In this document: one piece after another, positions 1 through 5,173 of the stretch
How positions within the stretch are numbered: position 1 is the stretch's first letter
How the letters are laid out: every line of letters starts with the position of its first letter
Source: Prevotellaceae bacterium
Lineage (GTDB): Bacteria > Bacteroidota > Bacteroidia > Bacteroidales > UBA932
Direction: 5' to 3'
DNA length: 7,880 bases
Assembly: GCA_031289895.1 (NCBI GenBank)
Contig: JAITOP010000036.1
Location: forward strand, 1 to 7,880
The notes under the pieces: model-generated
The model's database searches: none
What the model was told of the DNA's origin: nothing
Seen by the model: the letters and a program-made list of their open reading frames with translations, nothing else
Position numbers and translations under genes: made by a program

Positions 1-186
1 GCAACGATTAATCATTCTGAAGTTGCACCTTATCGTCGTTATCAACATATAAGTGCATTTAGAGGAGGTAAAGGATTTTTTGTGAGATTCGGAAAAACAT
101 TACGTTGGGGGCAACAAAAAGAAGATGTAAATATTAATGCAAACGATGAAAAAGCAGAGTCGGCAATACTGAAAGGGCAAAAATAA
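1..186 (+). CDS. C-terminal end of an outer-membrane beta-barrel protein (TonB-dependent receptor-like), 5' truncated
   Basis: Frame 1 is open from the window edge to the TAA at 184-186, giving 61 residues. The peptide has an alternating aromatic and hydrophobic stretch (residues 20-37, including FFVRFGKTLRWGQ) that resembles a last beta-strand. A polar tail follows, ending in SAILKGQK. Bacteroidetes outer-membrane receptors with an N-terminal carboxypeptidase-regulatory-like domain and a terminal barrel often finish in a similar way: a strand with FGK, then a charged tail ending in SAILK. The assignment rests on this short C-terminus only; the plug, TonB box and most of the barrel lie outside the window, so the substrate cannot be inferred. 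It could be a non-TonB barrel of the same superfamily. No terminator hairpin is visible directly after the stop. Confidence 0.6.
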   Translation, partial: ATINHSEVAPYRRYQHISAFRGGKGFFVRFGKTLRWGQQKEDVNINANDEKAESAILKGQK

Positions 187-294
187 AGATACTTTACGTA
201 GCATAGTTTTGAGCAAAAGCACTTTGTGTCTTTGTGGATATTAAATTTATGAACAAAATCAAGCCAAGCGCAGTATAACGTCTCAAACATCCAA

Positions 295-376
295 CTAAAT
301 ACCAACACCAAATACCAACGACTAAATACCAACGACTAAATACCAACGACCAAATACCAACGACCAAATACTAAGG
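295..376. repeat. 14-bp tandem array, about six units
   Basis: The unit is C[T/C]AAATACCAACGA. Units fall at 295-307 (13 bp, ending CAACA), 308-321, 322-335, 336-349, 350-363 and a decayed final unit from 364. Units 3 and 4 are identical, and units 2 and 5 are identical to each other with C instead of T at the second base. Fourteen base pairs is not a multiple of three, so this is not a coding repeat. Confidence 0.9.
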
Positions 377-427
377 TTAATTTTTATTAAGATTTTACAT
401 AATTAAAAAAAATAATATTTATTCAAT

Positions 428-435
428 TACTTTTG
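428..435 (+). promoter_or_regulatory. -7 box of a Bacteroidetes promoter for the 452-856 gene
   Basis: TACTTTTG matches the Bacteroidetes -7 consensus TAnnTTTG and ends 16 bp before the ATG at 452, which implies a very short leader. No TTG is found at the expected -33 distance, so the promoter is only half supported. It may be weak or depend on an activator. Confidence 0.45.
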
Positions 436-451
436 TAATAAAAATTACTAA

Positions 452-856
452 ATGAAGAAAATTATTTTAATATTTTTTGTTATAATCTGTGGATTGTGTA
501 ACAATTCTTATGCTAATACACAGCTGATAAACGAAACTTCGGAATCAACAAATATTTTTGCTGCCGAAAGTTGTTTTATTTGGCAAAATACTGAATATTA
601 TAGTTTTTCATTAACCAATAAATTAAAATCATTATCATGCTTATTGCTCAATGCTGCCGCCGATAATGACAACAACGAACAATTCTGTGCCAATTTATTT
701 AAAGAAGAAGGCGAACAAGATGAGGCGACTTCTGTAAATTATTTTTATAATACCTGTACAATTCAAAACAGTAAACCATATATTTGCTTTTACAAAAATG
801 CTGTTGTCGAACGCTTGTTTGATATTTTCTGGCTTGGAAAAAACAAATATATATAA
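452..856 (+). CDS. Small secreted cysteine-containing protein of unknown function
   Basis: A 134-residue protein that I do not recognise. Residues 1-21 form a Sec signal peptide: MKK, then a hydrophobic core rich in I, F and V, ending SYA before Asn22, a good signal peptidase I site. Cys13 and Cys16 lie in the signal peptide but not in a proper lipobox, so a lipoprotein is unlikely. The mature part of about 113 residues keeps five cysteines (in ESCF, LSCL, QFCA, NTCT and YICF), compatible with periplasmic disulfides. It has an acidic middle (around DNDNNEQ and KEEGEQDE) and a hydrophobic, basic end. Codon use resembles the neighbours, and the frame is intact. It has its own -7 box and a terminator about 185 bp after its stop. 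The short distance to a barrel-gene fragment in the same frame (896-994) leaves open that the gene was once longer. Confidence 0.6.
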   Translation: MKKIILIFFVIICGLCNNSYANTQLINETSESTNIFAAESCFIWQNTEYYSFSLTNKLKSLSCLLLNAAADNDNNEQFCANLFKEEGEQDEATSVNYFYNTCTIQNSKPYICFYKNAVVERLFDIFWLGKNKYI

Positions 857-895
857 ATCCGTATAAATTTATTTTGATTTATTTTTTAATAATAA

Positions 896-994
896 CCGGA
901 GTTTGCTAACTCTGCTTATCGTTTTGATATTCATAAAACAAATCACAATTTTAATGATTCTAATGTTAGCATTACTCTTGGATATAAATTTTGA
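896..994 (+). pseudogene. Possible C-terminal relic of an outer-membrane beta-barrel gene
   Basis: A 32-residue open stretch with no start codon lies in the same frame as the 452-856 gene but beyond several stops (854, 875, 890 and 893). It reads PEFANSAYRFDIHK, then a polar link, then NVSITLGYKF and TGA. An alternating strand ending in Phe at the stop is the hallmark of the last strand of outer-membrane barrels. This suggests the tail of a decayed barrel gene. The stretch is short and AT-rich, and a second frame is also open here (867-1022), so chance is a real alternative. Confidence 0.3.
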
Positions 995-1040
995 AAATAT
1001 AAATATAAAATTTCCTCAATAGTCATCCTTTTTTTGTGGA

Positions 1041-1080
1041 GAGGCTGTACAAAATATTTTGTGCAGCCTCTTCTTTGTTT
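1041..1080 (+). terminator. Intrinsic terminator after the 452-856 gene
   Basis: The arm at 1041-1055 (GAGGCTGTACAAAAT) pairs with 1056-1070 (ATTTTGTGCAGCCTC), with one G-U pair and otherwise perfect complementarity. The AT-rich centre would open into the loop. A T-rich run, TTCTTTGTTTTT, follows. Only the plus-strand transcript has the T tract after the hairpin. Confidence 0.8.
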
Positions 1081-1111
1081 TTAAATTCAAATTGAAATAT
1101 ATCTCAATAAA

Positions 1112-1300
1112 TCAAAATATTACATAATTTTTATTGAATATAAGATATTTTTGTTTACGATTTTTAACAAAATTGTCGGCACTTGATTTTATTTTAATGT
1201 TGCTGGGCTGATTAAAAACGTATGTTGCAATATTTTTGGCTTGCTGCGATGGGGTTAATATTTGCTGTCCGAAAATCGCATGAAAATTGCATATATACAT
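1112..1300 (-). CDS. Hypothetical small minus-strand ORF, possibly a gene relic
   Basis: From the ATG at 1300 this gives 62 residues. The frame stays open upstream for 12 more codons, to an in-frame stop at 1337-1339. The middle (GQQILTPSQQAKNIATYVF, then NQPSNIKIKSSADNF) looks protein-like: it mixes polar and hydrophobic residues and uses GCC, CAG and AGC codons that are uncommon in the surrounding AT-rich spacer. I do not recognise a family. No minus-strand promoter box or terminator is visible, and there is no signal peptide. It may be the tail of a larger gene now lost, or a chance open frame. Confidence 0.25.
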   Translation of the reverse strand: MYICNFHAIFGQQILTPSQQAKNIATYVFNQPSNIKIKSSADNFVKNRKQKYLIFNKNYVIF

Positions 1301-1434
1301 ATCGCTATTATAAATAATATCATTGTATATTGGTAATTAACAGTTATTTGTATAATAATCGTTTTACATTGGCGAATATGAATAAAAAACTGTCAAAAAT
1401 CATTATTTTTCCCAAAAATGCTGTGCCTGCGTTA

Positions 1435-1463
1435 TTGCCTGTTGCAATTATGCTATAAGTTTG
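1435..1463 (+). promoter_or_regulatory. Bacteroidetes-type promoter of the LRR lipoprotein gene
   Basis: A TTG at 1435-1437 is followed by 18 bp and then TAAGTTTG at 1456-1463, a full match to the -7 consensus TAnnTTTG. The ATG at 1489 lies 25 bp after the box, giving a short A-rich leader with no Shine-Dalgarno sequence, as is usual in this phylum. Confidence 0.65.
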
Positions 1464-1488
1464 CCGCCGAATTTTAAAAAAATATAAT

Positions 1489-2694
1489 ATGACAAAAAAA
1501 TTTTTATTTCTACTTGCTGTGGCAAGTTCATTAACATTCGCTGCATGTAGCGATGACGACAAACAAGTTAAACCCACCCCCAAACCTACCGGAGATTTGG
1601 TTGTCAGCAAAACCGTAATTGATGCAACGGCTGACAGCAGCTCTTACGATATTGTTGTAACCAGCAAAGACAAATGGAATGCGGCGGTTGATACTTCTGC
1701 AAAATGGTGTACTGTCGCCGTAAATTCGGTTAGAGGCAAAAACACTTTAAAGGTAAACGTAACGGAAAATAATGCCAAAACAAAACGTTCGGCAAAAATT
1801 ACTGTCAGCGCAGGCAAATTAACTCGCGTAATAACTGTTAATCAAGCCCCAGAACCCAATTACGCAGTAGTAGAATTAACGGCAACACCTGCTAATGGCG
1901 AAGTGAAATTGTATGCCAAAGCCAAAAAATTAAAAGTTGATTGGGGCGATGGCAAAAACAATACTTACACCGCAGCCAACGCCGAAATCAAACACACGTA
2001 CGCCGACAACAAAGAACGTACTATTGTTGTGAAAGCTGAAAATCTGACGCAATTTGGAGATAAAGTAATTGCCGACACTGTAAATGCATTGATGGTCGGA
2101 AAAATTCAGAAAATAAATTTTACTTCAACTCCCGATTTAAAAGCAGTGCGCATAGTTAACAATAATCTTGCCGAAATCAATCTGAACGGCGCAACCGCAT
2201 TGGAAACATTATGGGTTTACAGCAATAACATAACCACTTTGGATGTAAGCAAAAATGCAGCTTTAACAAATTTGAACTGCGCTAAAAATCAATTGAAAAC
2301 TCTTGATGTGAGCAAAAACATTGCATTAAAAAGCATGAATTGCAACGACAATCAAATAGATTCGTTAAATGCAAGCAAAAATGCGGCTTTAACAAATTTG
2401 AACTGCGCTAAAAATCAATTGAAAACTCTTGATGTAAGCAAAAACATTGCACTAAAAAGCATGAATTGCAACGATAATCAGATAGATTCGTTGACTGTAA
2501 CCAAAAATACTGCTTTAACTGCTCTGTATTGCAACAACAACAACTTAGTTGAATCGGCTATTAACTCTCTGTTTGCAAGTTTGCCAAAAAATCCTTCAAC
2601 AAAAGATGTTTATTCTGTAAGTATTATCGGCAATCCCGGAAGTGCAGCCGGCGACAAAAAAATTGCGACCGACAAAGGCTGGACAGTATTGTAA
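1489..2694 (+). CDS. Surface lipoprotein with BACON domain, PKD-like domain and leucine-rich repeats
   Basis: A 401-residue protein with a lipoprotein signal peptide; the lipobox TFAAC places the lipidated cysteine at 20. The following SDDDK resembles the Bacteroidetes lipoprotein export signal, so the protein is probably displayed on the cell surface. A Pro/Thr-rich linker (28-35) leads to a BACON domain (about 37-121; Trp63 and Trp73-Cys74, ending ITVNQ). A PKD-like beta-sandwich follows (about 124-205; DWGDG at 151-155, then HTY). Residues about 207-350 are 21-residue leucine-rich repeats of the form LDVSKNxALxxLNCxxNQ. The end, IIGNPGS...GWTVL, is a typical cap of these proteins. No catalytic domain is present. 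BACON domains are associated with carbohydrate or mucin binding, and such LRRs with protein binding or adhesion, so an adhesin or surface-binding role is inferred. The gene appears monocistronic, between its own promoter and terminator. Confidence 0.88.
   Translation: MTKKFLFLLAVASSLTFAACSDDDKQVKPTPKPTGDLVVSKTVIDATADSSSYDIVVTSKDKWNAAVDTSAKWCTVAVNSVRGKNTLKVNVTENNAKTKRSAKITVSAGKLTRVITVNQAPEPNYAVVELTATPANGEVKLYAKAKKLKVDWGDGKNNTYTAANAEIKHTYADNKERTIVVKAENLTQFGDKVIADTVNALMVGKIQKINFTSTPDLKAVRIVNNNLAEINLNGATALETLWVYSNNITTLDVSKNAALTNLNCAKNQLKTLDVSKNIALKSMNCNDNQIDSLNASKNAALTNLNCAKNQLKTLDVSKNIALKSMNCNDNQIDSLTVTKNTALTALYCNNNNLVESAINSLFASLPKNPSTKDVYSVSIIGNPGSAAGDKKIATDKGWTVL
2245..2496 (+). repeat. 126-bp in-frame tandem duplication inside the LRR region
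   Basis: Copy 1 (2245-2370) and copy 2 (2371-2496) each encode 42 residues, that is two LRR units. By eye they differ at 8 of 126 positions, most of them silent. The flanking repeats are much more divergent, so this pair arose by recent duplication and the repeat number may vary between strains. Confidence 0.95.
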
Positions 2695-2750
2695 AATAAT
2701 TACGAAAAAAAACGACTTTGAATTAAAAATTCATTGTTGTTGAGGCTAAG

Positions 2751-2784
2751 AAAAAGAGATGCAAATATTTTGCATCTCTTTTTT
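2751..2784 (+). terminator. Strong intrinsic terminator of the LRR lipoprotein gene
   Basis: AAAAAGAGATGCAAA (2751-2765) pairs perfectly with TTTGCATCTCTTTTT (2769-2783) around a TAT loop. The 15-bp stem has A and T tracts on its two sides, so it could also work for minus-strand transcripts. Confidence 0.92.
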
Positions 2785-2800
2785 AATTAAGATATTAGAT

Positions 2801-2834
2801 TTTGTTTTTTGTTGATTTGTTTTTTGTTGATTTG
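2801..2834. repeat. 15-bp tandem repeat, 2.3 copies
   Basis: The unit TTTGTTTTTTGTTGA occurs exactly twice (2801-2815 and 2816-2830), followed by TTTG. The same motif recurs at 7185-7223, after another terminator. Confidence 0.9.
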
Positions 2835-2841
2835 AAAGAAG

Positions 2842-2880
2842 CACACAGATAACGCAGATGCAACAGATTTACACTGATTT
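2842..2880. repeat. Degenerate CACAGAT-type repeat units
   Basis: Successive units of about 9-10 bp read ACACAGATA, ACGCAGATG, CAACAGATTT and ACACTGATTT. This is a degenerate short tandem repeat with no coding potential. Confidence 0.65.
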
Positions 2881-2903
2881 TTTTTGATTTTAAAATCTTT
2901 ATG

Positions 2904-3003
2904 AACTTTCTAACTTTAAAAACTTTATGAACTTTATGAACTTTCCAACTTTAAAAACTTTAAAAACTTTATGAACTTTCCAACTTTAAAAACTTTCTAA
3001 CTT
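2904..3003. repeat. AACTTT array with 8-9 bp units, about 11.5 copies
   Basis: AACTTT begins at 2904, 2912, 2921, 2930, 2939, 2947, 2956, 2965, 2974, 2982 and 2991, with a partial unit at 2999. Each is followed by one of four suffixes: ATG, AAA, CC or CT. A two-unit version sits at 7228-7244. Confidence 0.9.
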
Positions 3004-3011
3004 CTTCGTTC

Positions 3012-3041
3012 TTGTTTCTTCAAAAAAAATAATTAAATTTG
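3012..3041 (+). promoter_or_regulatory. Bacteroidetes-type promoter of the IPExxDFY-family gene
   Basis: TTG (3012-3014), a 19-bp spacer, then TAAATTTG (3034-3041) match the -33/-7 pattern. A TTG codon in the gene's frame at 3039 lies inside this box and so is not the start. The first downstream ATG, at 3075, is. Confidence 0.65.
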
Positions 3042-3074
3042 TATCAACAAAAATTCCATTTAGCGCAGTTTATT

Positions 3075-3497
3075 ATGAAGTCAAAGACATTGAAACTTGA
3101 AGAAAATAACTACAATTTTGTCGTTCTGGCGATAGTATCAACAGAGGACGATTATTATTTGATTTGGAATTTAAATAACATATTATCGTTAAATTTAAAC
3201 AGAACGGAGCATCCTATGCTCAAAAACCTTATTCCTGCTGGCGAAACTATTTCATATTTTAATTACATTTGCGATAAAATAGGCATTGAATATTCATTTA
3301 TACGCAATAAATACAGTAAATTTAGGTTAATTCGTCAACTTGCAAGTATAGATTTTATGTTAAAAATTTCAGGTAATTTAACAAACGACCAAATTAATCA
3401 TATCATAGCAGCAATCAGAAGTGTTAAAGGAATAACAGCATGTATAAACTTAAATGTTAAAAAAACTCCTTTATTCAGCGTCTTTGAAAGGATTTAA
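3075..3497 (+). CDS. IPExxDFY-family protein with a degenerate signature
   Basis: The start is placed at the ATG at 3075, giving 140 residues; an upstream TTG at 3039 falls in the promoter. The protein is short, soluble and without a signal peptide. Two regions fit the Bacteroidetes IPExxDFY family as I recall it. One is the N-terminal pattern of a short basic start followed by DYYLIWNLNNILSLNL (26-41). The other is a second-half block LIRQLASIDFMLKISG (85-100) that lines up with the family's LIPExxxxDFxLxI segment. Here the hallmark Pro-Glu is Arg87-Gln88, while Asp93-Phe94 are kept. The family has no established function. My recollection is that it usually sits near acyl-carrier or glycolysis genes; here it stands alone, 79 bp before the sensor kinase. 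No terminator separates them, so read-through is possible. Confidence 0.7.
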   Translation: MKSKTLKLEENNYNFVVLAIVSTEDDYYLIWNLNNILSLNLNRTEHPMLKNLIPAGETISYFNYICDKIGIEYSFIRNKYSKFRLIRQLASIDFMLKISGNLTNDQINHIIAAIRSVKGITACINLNVKKTPLFSVFERI

Positions 3498-3517
3498 CAT
3501 TGTTAATTTTTGTTAAC
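3494..3517 (+). promoter_or_regulatory. Candidate response-regulator box: palindrome plus GTTAA-N5-GTTAA direct repeat
   Basis: TTAAC-ATT-GTTAA (3494-3506) is a perfect inverted repeat that overlaps the stop codon of the preceding gene. Its right half is repeated after TTTTT as GTTAAC (3512-3517). The two GTTAA copies start exactly 10 bp apart and end 8 bp before the -33 element of the kinase promoter. OmpR/PhoB-type regulators typically bind direct repeats one helical turn apart, so autoregulation by the RprY-like protein is an inference worth testing. Confidence 0.4.
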
Positions 3518-3524
3518 GACATGA

Positions 3525-3553
3525 TTGTTATACAAACAATTTTTTTAACTTTG
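3525..3553 (+). promoter_or_regulatory. Bacteroidetes-type promoter of the rprX-rprY operon
   Basis: TTG (3525-3527), an 18-bp spacer, then TAACTTTG (3546-3553) fit the -33/-7 pattern. The ATG at 3577 lies 23 bp downstream. GGAAGA at 3565-3570 is a weak Shine-Dalgarno-like sequence. No comparable promoter is seen in front of the next two genes. Confidence 0.7.
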
Positions 3554-3576
3554 TTCTTAAACACGGAAGATATTGA

Positions 3577-5109
3577 ATGAAAAAAAATATTATAATCTTA
3601 TTGTCGGTAGCCATTTGCATTTGCACTGTGATACTTGTTATTGTTCAGGGTAACTCGTTGCGTGCAGCAGGAAAAATGCAAAAGGAAACATTCAATACAA
3701 AAATGAAGGCAGTGCTTGATAATGTTGTGGAAGAGGCTGAACCGGTTGTAGATGAATATGATGAAACACCGAGTACCAGCTATTTCGGGAAAGGCAGTTA
3801 TAGTGCGTCAACAGAAAGAATGATGAAATTTACAACTCCATCGCTCTACCAAAGCATTGAAAGTAAATCGACAAGCCTTATGTTGACAAACAAAAAAGAT
3901 ATTCAAAAAGCAACTTCCGACAAAAAATTAAATACCCTAATGGAAGGCGGAATTTCGGGATTAGAATCCGACCGATTTCGGCGAACAGATATTCCGGTAT
4001 CGGAACAATTTCAACTGTTTATAGACGAGCGCAGTGAAACAAAAATAACATTGGACGTATCGGTAGAAGAACGGCTGTCGCTAAGCAGAATAGACTCGCT
4101 GATACGCAATCAATTTAAAGAGCAGGGAATAGAAACAACATTTGAATTTGCAGTTATAGGTGCAGATAATGTTGAGGTAACTGCTTTGAAAACAGCAAAT
4201 TTCAAAGCCGAAAGAGAAGAACGATTGTATAAACAACAACTGTTTCCACACGATGCCGAACAAGCGCCAAAATATTTTTTAAACATATATGTTCCGCATT
4301 TGACAGATTATATTTTTAAAGAATTATCGCTTGTAATTTTCTCATCATTATTGTTGATTTTGATTATAGCAGGGACATTTGCAGCAACGCTGATAATAAT
4401 TTTTCATCAAAAAAGATTATCGCAAATGCGCAACGATTTTATGGGAAATATGACGCACGAACTTAAAACGCCGATAGCAACAATAGCGCTTGCCGCCGAA
4501 ATGCTGAAAGATGAAAGCGTTCCGATAGAAAAGAAAAACGTTACAGGATTAGCGAAAATGATACGAGACGAATCGCAACGATTAAGCAGTTTGGTTGAAA
4601 AAGTATTGCGCATGGCAGCAGCCGAACGCGGAAATATTATACTAAAACATAAAGATGTAAATATTAGAACGGTTATCAAAAAAGTTGTTGAATCGTATAT
4701 GTTACAATTAAATGCACGCAAAGGAAAAATAATAACAGAATACAATGCCAAAGAAAATATTGTGATTGGCGACGAAATGCACTTGCAGCAAATAATATCA
4801 AATCTTATCGACAACGCATTAAAATATTCGAAAAAAGACCCCGAAATATTTGTGCGCACCGAAAATAAAAACGATGGCATAATTATTGCTGTAAGCGATA
4901 ACGGAATTGGAATAGAAAAAGAATATCAAAAACATGTTTTCGAGCAATTTTACAGAGTGCCGACAGGAAACATACACACAGTAAAAGGATCGGGATTAGG
5001 GTTGAATTATGTAAAGAAAATTTCGGAAATGCACGGAGGAAAAGTTAGCGTAGAAAGTGAAAAAGGCAAAGGAAGTACTTTCATAATTTTTTTGCCAAAT
5101 AAAAAATGA
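3577..5109 (+). CDS. rprX: RprX-like membrane sensor histidine kinase
   Basis: 510 residues, close to the length I recall for RprX of Bacteroides. Membrane segments at about 5-24 and 250-276 flank an extracytoplasmic sensor domain of about 225 residues; no HAMP or PAS domain follows. The HisKA helix comes directly after the second membrane segment, with the phospho-accepting His294 in MTHELKTP. The HATPase domain has its N box at NLIDNALKYS (409-418, Asn413), G1 at DNGIGI (441-446), an F box around EQFYRVP, and G2 at GSGLGL (471-476). All catalytic motifs are intact, so an active kinase is expected. It should autophosphorylate and pass phosphate to the regulator encoded 64 bp downstream. RprX-RprY was described in Bacteroides fragilis as an envelope- and porin-affecting system; the signal here is unknown. 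The symbol rests on the partner's close match and the kinase's architecture. Confidence 0.85.
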   Translation: MKKNIIILLSVAICICTVILVIVQGNSLRAAGKMQKETFNTKMKAVLDNVVEEAEPVVDEYDETPSTSYFGKGSYSASTERMMKFTTPSLYQSIESKSTSLMLTNKKDIQKATSDKKLNTLMEGGISGLESDRFRRTDIPVSEQFQLFIDERSETKITLDVSVEERLSLSRIDSLIRNQFKEQGIETTFEFAVIGADNVEVTALKTANFKAEREERLYKQQLFPHDAEQAPKYFLNIYVPHLTDYIFKELSLVIFSSLLLILIIAGTFAATLIIIFHQKRLSQMRNDFMGNMTHELKTPIATIALAAEMLKDESVPIEKKNVTGLAKMIRDESQRLSSLVEKVLRMAAAERGNIILKHKDVNIRTVIKKVVESYMLQLNARKGKIITEYNAKENIVIGDEMHLQQIISNLIDNALKYSKKDPEIFVRTENKNDGIIIAVSDNGIGIEKEYQKHVFEQFYRVPTGNIHTVKGSGLGLNYVKKISEMHGGKVSVESEKGKGSTFIIFLPNKK

Positions 5110-5173
5110 TTAGTAAATTTACAGCAAAATTAAAAATAAAAAAAATTTTATAAACAAAATAAATTCAGATATT

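Larger units (their letters stand above)
187..451. other. Intergenic region with interspersed short repeats
   Basis: No credible gene is seen here. The stretch holds a TTTGTGTCTTTGTGG motif (223-237), a sequence type I recall as a recurrent intergenic repeat in Bacteroidetes. It also holds a 14-bp tandem array (295-376), a GTTAA-type direct repeat (376-390), and an AT-rich leader with a -7 promoter box before the next gene. A minus-strand open frame across 42-332 is only the antisense of the barrel gene and the array. Confidence 0.6.
1081..1488. other. AT-rich intergenic region with no certain gene
   Basis: No gene here can be called with confidence. A minus-strand open frame (1112-1339) has gene-like composition and is listed separately. 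On the plus strand a 26-codon open frame (1378-1458) encodes a hydrophobic peptide (MNKKLSKIIIFPKN..., ending VAIML); I have no support for its being translated. The promoter of the lipoprotein gene occupies the last 55 bp. Confidence 0.5.
2785..3011. other. Intergenic region made almost wholly of three short-repeat families
   Basis: No gene is present between the lipoprotein terminator and the next promoter. In order it contains a 15-bp T-rich repeat (2801-2834), a run of degenerate CACAGAT-type units (2842-2880), and an AACTTT array (2904-3003). The CACAGAT type, here ACACAGATAACGCAGATG and so on, is a motif I recall from many Bacteroidetes spacers. Confidence 0.75.

Noticed and set aside
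42..332. Minus-strand open frame of 96 codons
   Set aside because: It is the antisense of the barrel gene end plus the 14-bp array; the protein has the low-complexity, Cys/Phe-rich look of antisense translation.
295..376. 14-bp array considered as a CRISPR
   Set aside because: The units adjoin with no unique spacers and are far too short; it is a simple tandem repeat.
867..1022. Hydrophobic plus-strand frame that might encode a toxin-like membrane peptide
   Set aside because: It has no ATG before 954, no promoter box, and is the shifted frame of the barrel-like stretch, which explains its hydrophobicity.
1378..1458. Plus-strand 26-codon open frame encoding a hydrophobic peptide before the lipoprotein gene
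   Set aside because: It lies upstream of the likely transcription start, ends inside the -7 box, and has no promoter of its own.
1344..1610. Minus-strand open frame of 88 codons
   Set aside because: It overlaps the lipoprotein promoter and signal peptide, which are well supported on the plus strand.
4407..4880. Minus-strand open frame of 157 codons
   Set aside because: It is antisense to the HisKA and HATPase domains of the sensor kinase, whose motifs are unambiguous.
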